From Prunella strophiata (taxonomy: Eukaryota > Chordata > Aves > Passeriformes > Prunellidae): a stretch of DNA of 64,000 bases. Location: assembly GCA_036583965.1 (NCBI GenBank), contig JAZBQD010000014.1:64572395-64636394 (forward strand), written 5' to 3'. This document shows positions 21,471 to 33,855 of this stretch, piece by piece. Made by a program: the position numbers and the translations under genes. Numbering within the stretch: the first letter of the stretch is position 1; each line of letters starts with the position of its first letter. Under the pieces are notes generated by a model that was given only the letters and a program-made list of their open reading frames with translations, had not been told where the DNA came from and searched no databases.

Positions 21471-24400
21471 GGAAGAGTTGGATTTTGGGGGTTTTATCCC
21501 CCCATGTTATCACAGTGATTCAATGGATATATTTTGTGTACACATTTGTGTATTTCAGCAATCTTGATAAAACTCAAGCAATTGATAAAAACTAGGCAGG
21601 CATCTCACCAATACTGCATTGAACAGAACTAAGGATTTGCTGGTAGTTTGTGAGTTCTTTGGCTTCTCAGGTTATGCCACCTGCTGAAGATTATTTTAGT
21701 TCTTTGTTGTTGTTGTTGTTGGGTTTTTTAATTAGTTAAATCAGCTTTAAAAAACACTCAATGGGAAGACTGTGAAACAGAACAGCCTGGGACACAGACT
21801 GGTACCTATTTCAGCTTGCATAAGTATATGTCTCATGTTGATTAAATATTCATGAAAACAATTTGAAAATCACACAACCCACCTGATCAAATACATATTT
21901 TAGGAAAATAATGTTTTTCATTTTCTTGAAATGCATCCAAATCATGATGACTTCTTCTGCTGTTATTTATGTTGATAATTGTATTAAAAGGTAACTTCTC
22001 CAATTATATTGGGAAAAAATTGTACATTAAGCTAATTTTATTCACAGTTAAGGTAATAGAAAAATTATACTTCTGTAATGTTCATCCTTTGAGTGAAATC
22101 AGTAACAATTCATGCAAATCCTTCTTAATGAACTGATTATTTGAAGAGCAATGCAAGTTAATTTTCCCCTACTAGCATATTTCATACTTTGATTCCAGTG
22201 AGTTTTTTCTTGTTTGGTTGGTTGGTTGGTTGGTTTTTAGGGGTTTGTTTTAAGAATAATGCTCTCCCCTACTCTCAATGTCTCTGGAGCCCTCCATTAT
22301 ATATAAAATATAAAACACACTCCAAAATAGAAAACATATTAGTTGCTTTACTGCTCTGTAACTTAAAGACAAGTAAAATGGCATTGGTATCAAGTACATT
22401 AAAACTAGACTTTCATTCTGGAGCCAAGATGTTTTTCTAATCACTGTTGATGTTTGCCTGGGTTACTTGTGTTGATGACCTACTTATAAGCTTCTACAAA
22501 TAAAGGAATAAAGTTTTTTTAGGCAAATGTTGACACCTTGTCTAGGAGTAAGATTCTAATTTTATCATTGAAAGACTGGATCTAAAGCAAGATGCAGGGA
22601 TAAAGTATCTTTCTGAATTCACATAATGTTTTTACAGTTAAATAAATGTGACAAAGCAAAGTACTAAATCAGACTAGAAAGCCAAAATAAAAGAAATACA
22701 TTACAAACAATGCTATCATTCAGTTCAGTGGTCTGTGTTACATAAGTGGAGCTGAATTTGGAAATAAAGGCAGTGTAGGGACATGTAGTGGCATTAAAGA
22801 AAGAACAGTTTGGATGTTTTGTGTGAACACAACTCGCCCATGGCAGTGTCCTACAGAACATAAATTGTGCTGTGGCTCACAGAGTCCTATACAGAATACT
22901 ATAAGATATGAAAGACCTGGTTCTAATGTTGCTTATGCTGGGGTCAAATTGGAATTTTACCTTTAAAGCCAGTGGGCTAAATTCTCTGCCCACAAGAATT
23001 CAGGTGGGTCACACGAGGTGTGCACCCACCAAAAGTCTGGCTTAGCAGTGCAATTTGAGAATCCAGCCTCAAGATTTCACAGGGTGTGAGATCCTGCTTA
23101 TGAGGCTGTTAAATTTACCAACAACATTCTACTGAAGGGACTTCATTCTCTGATCAGTTTTTGAAAGCTCTTTCCAAAGTCCTACAAAATTTTATCAGGA
23201 TTGTTGCACCTTGTTTGCTCCAGCTGGTTGTACTATAGTTATTGATCAGTTAGTATGAATTTTTGTCATTGGTAAAGTCACTCTCAGGATGTCACAGAAC
23301 ACCACCAAGGTGTTTGACACTCTCCAGGATCAGACTGCATTACTGTCCATGTGGGAATGTGTATAAATATGTCAAGCTACATAAGCTGTGGTGAAGATGG
23401 TGTAATATTGACTGTTGGGGCATTTTTCTGCTTATTGGTATAAAGCTGAGAGCTGGTTTAAAGCTTAATCAAGAACTTAGTCCAGGTCAGAGAGTTAAGG
23501 AGAAGACTGACCTCTTGCTGTCTCCTAGCGTGGAGAATAAGTCTGTGCTTTAATTCCTGAGTGGGTTGCATTTACAAAGGAGAGGTATCCACAGCCAACA
23601 AAAGGGGGTGACCAGAGGGAGAATCAGCCACTCTGCCCCTGCAGCCAGCCCTGAATGTCCAGAGCAAAACCCTGGTGGACCTGGGGTCCAAAGGTGGCAG
23701 GAAAGGAGGGCAGTAATTTTCAGTGCTACAATCCTCCTAAGTCTCTGCCTGTGACAGAAAAAAAAACAAAAAACAAAAAAATCTGGAACACATTTCATCA
23801 TATGAAAATAAAGATTGACTGAAAATCCTGAGTTTAATTTATCAGTAAGAGTAAAATGACAAAAAAAACAAATTCCTCCCAGGCACAATGCTGCCTGGGA
23901 ATAGCCTCAATGCAATTGTCAGGTGTTTCCACTGGGACAAAACCACAGTTCATTGTTAGGAGTGCTTCAGCTATTGCAGATTAGTGAAATTTCTTCAGGT
24001 CTCCTTCTTCAGGTAAGCCCAGAATGCTCTGTGTGATCCCAATGGATTTGGTGGCTTATCTATTGTCTTAAGAGGTTTTCAGACATTAATTTCAGGGATG
24101 TGCAGATTTTCAAAAATACTGCAAGAAATATACTGTCTTGATTCCAGCTGCCTTTTGAGAGTAATGCAGCAAATTTTCATGGGGGTTAAATCACTGTGAA
24201 CCTATCAAAGTCAAAAAGAAGTTACAAGAGCTACAGCAAATTATACAAAAAAGAAAAAAAAGGGTTATAGAACTATATTGCTTTTATCTTTTATTGGTCC
24301 TCTCAAATATAAAATGATGCAGTTGGAACAACTATCATGCTTGTTTTCATAGCTATGCTGAGATTATGGCAGCATTTGCATAGTCAGCAATGACACTGCT

Positions 24401-25407
24401 TGTGACATATGAGCTCCTCATGTAAATCAACAGGTTCTCCCAAAAATGTAAGAGTCTGGCTAGCAGCTTTTCCAAACTGTGTAAGACCCAACATATCCAC
24501 ATGCAAAAGCAAGAACTTGACCCCAGTTACTGAGGCAGGTTTCCTTCAGACACTTTGAAGTCTGGCAAGTGGCTTGAACTTGATAGTGCTGATAACCCTG
24601 ACCTTCAAAGTCACTTTCCCAGTGCATCCAAAGTGATACAGCATGATCACCAAGTACAAAAACCAGATCAAATATGCCTCAAGCAAGGTGTGCAGAGAGG
24701 GAATCACTGATAAACTTTTCATGGATGAAATGGGAACTTGGACTTTTGGTGGATGCTGTCAGACCTTGAAATTCTCCATTAGAAAAGTGAATAGACAAGG
24801 GAAAAAAGTTGTGAAAACAAAAAAAAGAGTGAGAAAAATATCTCTGTATAAGACAAAATGGGAAAAAAAAAAAGAAAAGCAAATTGCTTGATAGAAAAGG
24901 GAAAAAAATATCAGTAGAGATACTCAAATGACTATTCAAGCTGGAAGAGAAGTAAATTAAATGATAAGCTGGTTGTGGGAAGAAGAGATTTTAAGGCAGA
25001 TGAAGGTGGTGAAATCAATGGAGAAATTGTCAAATTCCAGAGGAAAATCAAGCAAGTCTGCACAAGAGCAAATTAAGTCAAAAACTAAGTGGGAGACCAC
25101 AAAGCCAGCAAATTCATAGGACAGAACTGTATGAGGAGAAATCATGGGATAATTGGTTTTTCATGTGAAGAAAGATGAGCATTTTAGTTAGAGTACCCTT
25201 TAAGGAACAGGGTACCTGAAAGAAGGGGTGCTCAATAGGTGAAGTAAAGTATGCCAGTGAGAAGAAATAAAAATGCTCTTGAGAAAATGAGAAGTACTTG
25301 AGGAGAGAACAAAGGGAAGAATAAAATAGGGAAGTAAAAGTGAAAGGATTGGGACTGGCATGACATCAGAGGAAAAGCACTGACAAAGGCTGGAAGAAGG
25401 GATTGAC
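21471..25407. other. Gene-free stretch
   Basis: No gene is supported. Small simple repeats are (TTG)n at about 21704-21720 and (GGTT)n at about 22216-22236. The AT-rich part from 21830 to 22180 carries an octamer-like ATGCAAAT at about 22112 and many homeobox-type ATTA words; it might be regulatory. A donor-like TTCAG|GTAAGC lies at about 24012. A purine-rich zone begins near 24640 and leads to the array at 25408. Confidence 0.5.
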
Positions 25408-25583
25408 AAAAAAAAAAAAAAAAAAAAAAAAGGAAAGGAAAGGAAAGGAAAGGAAAGGAAAGGAAAGGAAAGGAAAGAAAAGAAAAGAAAAGAAAAGAAA
25501 AGAAAAGAAAAGAAAAGAAAAGAAAAGAAAAGAAAAGAAAAGAAAAGAAAAGAAAAGAAAAGAAAAGAAAAGAAAAGAAAAGA
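25408..25583. repeat. Poly(A) followed by purine pentanucleotide array (GGAAA)n then (AGAAA)n
   Basis: Twenty-four As (25408-25431) pass into about 50 bases of GGAAA repeats and about 100 bases of AGAAA repeats. The + strand is all purine. It is the strand complement in type of the array at 12395-12614, and the same unit AAAAG/TTTTC appears in both. An origin by expansion of a retroelement poly(A) tail is plausible, but no element body is recognisable upstream. Confidence 0.97.
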
Positions 25584-26015
25584 GTATCAAAGGGTGTGTG
25601 AGGTACAGAAAAGTCATCTCCCACTGGTACAGAGGAGGAGCTGGGGCCTGGGCTTGCCAGGAGGAAAGAGCTGAAGGGAACCTGAAAACTGAGAAAAACC
25701 TTTGTCTAGAACATGACATGCTGGTGGAAGACAGAGAGAAGGGAAAATGTGCAAAATGTAGAGACTGACAGCACCCTCAGCTGAGGGTAGAACTTACACA
25801 TTAGCTTCCACTCCCATGAAAAGCTCCACCAATGAGCCCACACACAAACCAGGGACAATTTTTGTGTTACCTGAATGGTGCATCTGGAGAAGGGACACAC
25901 AACTACACAAGTGCATGACCTGGGGCTCTGCAGAGCCTCAGCCCCTGTGGGCTGTGGTGCTGGTCCTCCAAAGGACACATTGGTGAGCTGACAGAGATCC
26001 TGCCCTGTGGTCTGT
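25584..26015. other. Gene-free flank of the LTR
   Basis: Unique-looking sequence with no gene. Its last six bases, GTCTGT (26010-26015), form the 5' target-site copy of the LTR that follows. Confidence 0.5.
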
Positions 26016-26419
26016 TGTCAGAAGTCAGGATATTCCTCTGACTGCCCTGGATGGCTCCAGCCCCTGGCAGGGGGCTCAGATACCTTGGCACAGAGCCCAA
26101 GACCCCTGTGCCTTTGATTTTGAGCCATGGAAAAGATTACCAACTTTATATGAAGAATTACAAGCCACACAAATTAAGTAGAGTAATAATAAGTTTCTCA
26201 CAGGGTGAAAATGTAGAATTTTGGGGTTTTTTAGAATGAGGGTTTGGGGGCCAAGATGGAGGAATTTGGGCGTGTTCTGTCCTTCTTTCTTCTTCTTCAC
26301 AGCCTCCATCTTCTGGGTGATGGTGGCACTTTTGGATTGGTTTAGAGTAGAGTTAGACTCTGTAACATGGGTGATAGGTATTGGAAAATAACTGTAAATA
26401 ATGTACAGGTAGTTTTTAG

Positions 26420-26427
26420 TATAAAAA
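26420..26427 (+). promoter_or_regulatory. LTR TATA box
   Basis: TATAAAAA about 100 bases before the LTR poly(A) signal, in the expected U3 position, and conserved in the second copy at 57972. Confidence 0.75.
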
Positions 26428-26521
26428 GACAACACCGCCCCAGAGGTGGGCAGTGCACTCGGAACTGGCCTGCTGAACAGACCTGGGCTGGTCAGGGGAA
26501 AAAATCTGTTAGATAAGAAAT

Positions 26522-26527
26522 AATAAA
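26522..26527 (+). terminator. LTR polyadenylation signal
   Basis: AATAAA in the context AAATAATAAACAACC, conserved in the second LTR at 58073. It is placed as expected for the end of R. Confidence 0.75.
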
Positions 26528-26645
26528 CAACCTTGAAAACTGCACAAGAAGCTCCTGACTTCTCCTTCAGTTCTCGGGCCAGAACACAGAGACTCTCTGA
26601 CTGCTCAGGGTCATCTCGAGGTACTGAGAGACACCGACAGCCTGT

Positions 26646-29600
26646 GAAGGAGGATCCTGCAGGCAGCTCCCCGAGCCTGGGATCCTGCAGCAGTGGGGTT
26701 CTTCTCTGGGATGAGCCCTGCAGAGAAGCTGGCTGAGATTAGTGGGCAACAAGGGGCTGTCTGATTATATTGAGAGATTCTAAACTGCTTCCAGCAAAAT
26801 TTATGTGTCAGATGCCAAATCTAACACTAAAGGGACATCGATGGCTTTGAACCCTGTGTAGCCAAACTGATGCTGAGGTGTAGGATGGGACACAAGTTGA
26901 AGAGGGTCTGAAAATATTACAAAATATTGTTTCACACCTAAATTCCTAAAATTTATCCCAAATATATTCCTAAATTTTTTTCAACCCCAAAAGTTCCTAA
27001 ATATTGTTTCATCAGTGGTGTGACTCCCTGCTCCACAGACATGTAAAAGCAGGGCTACAGAAATTGTCTCTGTTATAAGAATACAGATATATAGATATAT
27101 GCAGGTTAAACACACTCTTCCTCCCTGGTAAGGAGAGAAGCCCTATGGGAAGCTACTCTGGGGTTCTCTGAGGGGCTCCTAGGCCAGTACTGACCTTTTG
27201 GACCTTGAGCTGTTAAAAGTATAGCTCACCACATCAGGCTGGTTGTCTATTTTCCATAATGTAGCTGTGATTAAGTCTCCTTGGATCCCAAACTGTCCCC
27301 AGCTTGTAAGTGCCAGACCTCCAGGATGGGGCACCTGCAGCTGTGCTTGAGGGAACATTTCTGCATGTGTGTTTTGTAAGAGGTTTTTGGCTGAGGTATT
27401 TTTGGATCCAGTAGTTACTGCCTTGCAAATTCTGTATTGCTTTATAATCATTATTTATTATATTGTTATTACTAATTTAATTCACATTGGTTGCATCATC
27501 TAGTGAAGAAATTATCAGGAAAGCATGAGAAGACATGTTCTGCTAGTGTTTAAAAATATTACATTTGTAATGCTTAGCAGAAATTGGCTGCCCTTCTGTT
27601 AGACTCACATAGCAAGAAATGTGATAAAAGTCAAGAAGCAAATTTTGGGGTGGTTTCCAGAACTCATAGAATTATTAATTTTTCCCTTTTATTTATCCAT
27701 GTTTTCATGACAAGAGAAAGCAGATAAATAGACAAAAGGATGGAGGAAAAAAGAGAAATATAAAAAAATTGTGCAGTAACACATGTAGGGTTCAGTGCTG
27801 AGATATTAAAACAGTATGCATGGATCAGCTCACATGGCTAAGAAATGTCAAAAATTATATTTCTCTGCAAGACCATTTAAAAATTGATAATTTTATGCAA
27901 AAAAAAAAAAAAATGGTCTTGTCATAACAAATCAGTTTTCAAAAAGCTTCCTTATAATTTTTGGTGAGATTATGTGTGTATTTGATTGTTCAGTGTCACT
28001 AGTCAAGAATATGATTATGGACTATGGAAAAGCAAAGGCTTTTTATCACACTTTTAATGGCATTTTTGTAAACCTTTAGTCAGTCAGAAAGACATCTTCA
28101 TTGTATGTCAACTGAAACTGCATTTGATTCCTTTGTAAAATTTCCAGAGGTTTCTGTAATAGCACAAATTAAATGTCTTGATTTTACCTTGTAACAGATG
28201 TATTTTACCAGTATTTAATTCTGCCAAAAAGCAGGGGAGAAAACCACACACATGGGTAGTAACATTGGATTAAACTTAGGCAAAATCTTGTGAAAAGGAT
28301 ACCTTACAACACCTAATTGACATTACAGTGCATTATTTTCATAGAGACTATTAAGTTTCTTGTTTTCCTCATTGTGAAATATTTGTCAATAAAATAATAT
28401 TTTACTAGAAAATCTGCAAAGTTTATAGGAATATTCTTAGATATTTTCCAAGCACTTAAGAACACACTCAAGTATACTTGTTAAATCTATCTTGCAAGCA
28501 TTTCATTGATTCCCTCAGGATCTCTTAATTGTGCTGCTCATTTTGTTCTTTGCAGCCACCATGGCTTTGGAAGAGCCCTGACAATTCCAGAGATCAGCAG
28601 AAAATGCATTTTATTAAGCAGGTGCAAATATTATCCCAAATATTTATCCTGCACTGACTGATGATGAGGTTGAGTTATCAAGCAAGTCTTTGCTCTCAGA
28701 AGTTGAGGAAAAGGAGAGCAATGGTGTGGGAGTGGTAGACAAACACTCAAGTCTGTTTCAGCCAAATGCACCTAAACCATACAGCTCAAGCTTCTTTATC
28801 ACACCATTATTACAAAATACATTTGCCTCAAAAAAAAAAAAAAAAACAAGAAAAAAAAACCCTGTCTACCTCAGGTCTTTAAAGCAGAACAAACCCTACT
28901 GCTGTTCCAACTAAAGCAACATGCAGCCCATGTCTTTTTCATCCATTCACTTGTCATTGCAGCTGTCATGAGGTGCATTTACATATGGCAAATCCCACAG
29001 CTGATTCATTAAGATGATTTTATGGGTGAAAAGGGAACATGACTTAATGGAATCACTCCAGGAATACAAATAAAATCAGATAACTTTCAGAGGATAATAA
29101 CTTTCCTTTCTGAAGTGGACTTTAAATCTCTAAAAGAGAATAGCTCTGCTTAAAGCAATCTTTGCTTCTTCACTCAGAAGTGATCTTCGAATAATTGTGC
29201 AGTTTAGCTGAACTTTGCTTTCCTTGGTATCCTAGGAGAAAAGCTCTGACAGACTGGGAATTTTAACTTGTTTGTAATGTAAACTCAGTATACTGGTGGT
29301 GCTTTTTCAACACTCCAGAAACTGCTTGGGAGGAAAAAGAAATAAATAAAAAGGCTTTGATCCTCTGAGCAAACAAAGAGGGGAGAAGGAGGTTAAAAGA
29401 ACCATCATTTGTTAAAGGCAGAGAAGGGAAATGTGGGAAAGGTGTTTCCATTTTAACAGTTTCAGAGACTGAAAGAAATATCAGATACTTCAACAGCATT
29501 AGAGGCTTCTGTTGAATAAGGTTTGATGCTTTATTTTTGTTGTGTCATTGACATTTTTGAGATTTCTAAGGATTATGCAATTCTCAATAATATCACTCAT

Positions 29601-31619
29601 CTAAGCAAGATTTTTTTCCCAGAAGCAGATACCCAGGACAAAGCTTAGTGATTAATGCTAATACCTTGAGTATCAAGTTCAGATAAACATATTCCTAGTG
29701 GCATTATTCAGTATGGAGAAAGGAAGAGTTTAGTCTGGAAGTAACACAAGGCCCTGGGAGCTGAGATTTAATTGTATATCAGGTTTTTGGTCCAAAGGGT
29801 GGAATTGAAGCTTGCAGTAGAAAGGAGGGGTGTGACCCAGCTGTGCCCTGTTGGCTGCTTATCTCTGAGAGATGCTTCCACTCCCCTACAATGTAGGTAT
29901 TTTTGGCTAGTAGGTAAGATGAAGTCGAAGTCTTACATAACTTCTACTTATCTGTCTGACTATTTCATATTTTTTTTTTTTTTAAGGAAGGAAGCAGACA
30001 AATAGTTCCACTTAGACCTAACTACCTTAAATCAATGTCCAGGCAGCAGCTGCAGAGTAACAGGGTTTCTTAGTCCTGTGATTTCCTGGCGAGGGCACAA
30101 GGTTCCAATTAGAACTTATCCTGAGAGAGTGCAGTGTCCATTAGGGTAGGAATGGATGTAAAGAAGCCCTTTTTATGTAAGATTCTTCATTTTTAAAGAT
30201 TGTACACAATGTTCCCTTTGCCTGAACACAGCATTTATAGTTCCACAGATAATGACACCAGTAAGGACCTTGTCTGATCCATCTCCCCCTCCAAAGATGG
30301 CATAAACTGTCTTTAAGTCTTTATTAACTGATATTTGTTAAATGATTTCCTTAAAATCTGCAATTACAGACATTTCACAGCCTCTTGCAAAAGCATATTT
30401 CTTAAGTGCTTCACTGCTCTTATGGACAGAAGGTCTCCAAAAGTTTAACTGAATCCCACTTTTTGCAACCAAGCTTATCACTCTTATCCTCTCTACTATG
30501 GAAATTTGAAGCAATTCAGTATTTTCTTTTCCATTCCAGCCTTTTATATTGCAAAGGGATTAGATTTTGGCTGTTTAATGTTCATTTAGGTAATGTTCCC
30601 TTCAGTCATCTCCTCCTGACTCAGTGATATAACTGGTTTTCTTTTCACATTTGCTTTTTTAAGTAACTTGTTTTTCTTGCTGTTTTCCTTTTTGCCTTCT
30701 CCAGTAGCTGGTCTGGACCCATACCCAAAAGATGAGTACAGACAATGAAGGGCTTGACTTCCCTTGTCTTGAACACAGCATTTCTCAAATAAATCTTTCG
30801 TACCATTTCTTTCTTCTCTTCTCCAAGCCTCCCTCCATCCAGAATTTTGCCCAAAGAGCCCTCAGGAGCTGCACAGAGCCATAGTGATGCCCTTGTCCTG
30901 TCACATTTCAATTTGGTATACCTTTTCTTGACTGCTTGTGGTCACTCCTAGTTTGCAACCACATCCACCTCCAACCAAGTAACTGTCAGCCCTCACACCC
31001 ACATTAATATTTCAGAAAAAAAAAAAAAAAATCAAGGCAGTTTGAACAACCTGTTGCTTTGCTTTTGCCAGAAGGGTCTGTGTGGGCCATGGCTCCTCTT
31101 GGCTCAGTCACTGCTGAAGAGAGGGGATGCTTGACTGCTCCATTGTGTCATGTGCAGGAGGGGAAGCCTCCAGCCCAACTCCAAGCATAAAATATACTGA
31201 TGGATATTGCAGAGTGATGGATACAGATGTGTGATGGGTACTCCTTGGAAAGGCAGAAGCTGCTCGTGCTCTCAAGCTCATAATCACAGAGTCAGGAGGT
31301 CTCAAATGAGATGTTCAACCTTGCTGCTGGCAAGCCCACACAGAGTTCATCTACATTAAGCCTTGATGAATGTGGCATTAGGCAAGAATCCAGAACTTCA
31401 TGACCCCTAGACACACTTTGTGCCTCACTTGTTTAATTTCTCTTCTTTTATTAAGACTCAAACTTTTCCCTGGCCAGTCTAGAATATTTCCCAAAATGTC
31501 CAGGACATGGATAATGTCAGAGAGGTCCTAATGAAGCTGCCACAGGTACGTGCCCCAAAGGCTCCTTAGAGAGCCCTTTACATCTGTTAGGTTCATGCAT
31601 AAAAGAGTATTAGTTACTG

Positions 31620-31652
<33 letters not shown>

Positions 31653-33439
31653 AAAAATACAAAAAAAAACCCCACCAAAAAACCAAACTCAGGTAAGAAA
31701 AAATAAAAAGCTCATGTATCTGTAGTAATTCATGGAGCAGCTTAATATTTCAAAAAAAATGTACCCTCTAGCCTTCTTAATCAACATGCTGCTTTAATAT
31801 ACCTCAGTGAATTAAAACACATCCAGTCCAACTCACTTTTTCCTGACTATTAACTTCCAAGCCTTGAATTCCCCCTGAACAGGTAAGCAGCTGCTTTGGA
31901 GATTTAACCGGCCTGACTTTACCAGAGCACAAGCCACCATTATGTATGAGAGAAATCCCTTTTCTCTGTCTGACTTGGTCACATTGGACAGCTAAATAAT
32001 CACTCCTTGGATGCACTGGGTGAAAGGGAAGGTTGGTGTCCATGTGAGAGAGAAATGTTCTACAGTCTGGGGTAGGGAGGCATATTCAGGCAACCCACAG
32101 ATGCATCTTGGTGGTTTTTTCTCTCCACTTGTAGCATAGGCAACCCCAAATACTCACCTGGTATGTTGGCTCTTGAACCTAGATCATACTAAATAACTCA
32201 AGTACCAAAGATACACTGTCTGATCATGGTCAGCAGGGCCTGCCATTGTGATGCCACTTATTGAATAGCCAACAGTGTGTTCCCAAGGCCTTAAAAAACA
32301 GTTTCCAGGTAGACTCATCTCTATTTAATTGACAGGACTTATCTCAATATTATTTTAGAGTGCTGCAATTTTTTGCAACACTTTTTTTAAAGTGCCAGGT
32401 AATAGGTCCTCTAGCATGTCCCATTTTTGTCCGTTCTCATTTATGAGATGGTTTCCATGCCAATGATTACAATTAAATACTAATATAAGCAGTTTTCAAA
32501 AATAAAAGCACATTTGGAATGATCCATGCTTATCTTTAGAGACTGAGAGCAGCAAAGACAAATGGATTGAGAGGGATTAAACACAAGGCTAATTGTTCAT
32601 TAGGCAACCTAAGACCAATTAAGTGTGCTAATCCATTCAATATTTTTTCTAGGCTATTTCCATTATTATCCATAATTATTTTGCATGTATTAATTCACCT
32701 ATGTTTATTTATTAATAACAAAAACTCACTTGAAATGCAGGTCTTGCATCCTATAGTCCTTTCTCAAGCAAAACTTCCATGACAGCAGTAGCAGAAGGAG
32801 TTCAAGATGTGACTGGAACTCTCTGTACTGCTCTTCTCCTAAAATAAAATGTAAATTCTTTCAATAAGATTAATGTGAGTGCATTCTCCATCTGTATCGA
32901 TTCTAGATACTCTCCATGTTTAATTAAGACATATTTTATGCAAAATTATGCATAGTTCTATGCAGTGTTCAATGAAAGTGGTCCAGACTATACCTGACGA
33001 AAAGAATTGATCTAAAATTTATTGCTGATTGCTGACTATTATTATGTATTAGTTTTTACATTATTTTGATGTGTAATTGATTATCTGTTTGCCAGACAAG
33101 TAGACAGAGAGTTATTGATAGCTAACTTGATCATCATGTCTTCCAAGTTCCAAAAAGTAATTTTTTTTCGGCTCAGTTACACATTAATATTGTGAGATTC
33201 TGGCTCCCAAAATAATCCTTGGAGGAAAACAGACTTATCATAAAATTATTCACAAAGATGTTACCACAAATATGGGAAATGAGCCACGGGCCAGGTAGCA
33301 CTGCAACAGGAATGGGTTTAAGGCTATGGAAGCTCAGAAGCAGAACATGACTCAACACCATGGTATCATATTGTTGTGGGAAAAGGAAATTTTCTACTAG
33401 GATTAATTAACAGGAATATTGTTTTCAAGATGCAGAATG
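26646..33439. other. Long gene-poor AT-rich stretch
   Basis: No gene recognised across nearly 7 kb. A runs occur at 27899-27914, 28830-28846, 31016-31031 and 31622-31650; the last continues as an A-rich stretch with CCCC interruptions to about 31687. Near 26890-27020 there is a small degenerate repeat of TTCCTAAAATTT-like words. The parts 28130-28480 and 32260-32720 are AT-rich with many homeodomain-type words and look like candidate conserved non-coding DNA. A strong acceptor with a Kozak-like ATG lies at 28555-28564. Confidence 0.5.
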
Positions 33440-33855
33440 TAAACATTAATCTCTACTCAATGCTAGCAGGGCCACTTTCAGAGTATGGTGCCCGGTTTTG
33501 AGAATTATGCTTTAAGACTATAAATGTCTTGGAGTGCACAGAATATCAGCATGGAGAATTGTGTGGAACAAATAGATTTGTCACTGGTAAGTAAAAGGCT
33601 TAAACTGTCACACAGAACTCAGACTAGACCTCAGGAAAAGCTTTTAATTGTTAGGAATGGGAAAGACAGAATAAACTGCTGGGAAATCGAGGAAGTTCCT
33701 GTCACCAAAGTGTCTACAAAAAAGTTACCCAAGACATGAGTTAGATAAGACATAAATAAAATTGATCTTGATTTGGGTAACAGCAAAGGAAGATCAGGAT
33801 CAAGACTTTCAGGGTCCCTTCTGACCCTCTTCTTCTCTCAGTGACCTGAACATTA
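33440..33855 (+). mobile_element. Old CR1/L3-like LINE 3' UTR fragment
   Basis: The order of segments matches an amniote CR1/L3-like 3' UTR in sense. GGTGCCCGGTTTTGAG comes near 33489, TCAGACTAGACCTCAGGAAA near 33619, then AATAAACTGCTGGGAAA near 33670. The closing part, ACTTTCAGGGTCCCTTCTGA, recalls 'gacctctcaaggtcccttccagcc'. It is heavily diverged and no coding part is visible. A donor-like GGTAAGTAAAAG near 33586 falls inside it. Confidence 0.55.

Larger units (their letters stand above)
26016..26639 (+). mobile_element. Solo LTR, class-II-like (ERVK-type) endogenous retrovirus, copy 1
   Basis: The 624-bp unit starts TGTCAGAA and ends ACCGACA, the normal TG...CA form. The flanks GTCTGT and GCCTGT (26640-26645) are a 6-bp target duplication with one mismatch. 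A duplication of 6 bp is typical of class II/alpha-beta-like retroviruses, hence the class; the exact family is not named. It carries a TATA box at 26420 and AATAAA at 26522, so U3, R and U5 are in + orientation. No viral genes lie on either side, so the provirus was lost by recombination between its LTRs. It aligns end to end with the copy at 57568-58192. Confidence 0.9.

Noticed and set aside
25232..25768. Lys/Glu-repeat and Phe-repeat frames of 117-130 codons
   Set aside because: They arise from the GGAAA/AGAAA array on both strands and have no coding context.
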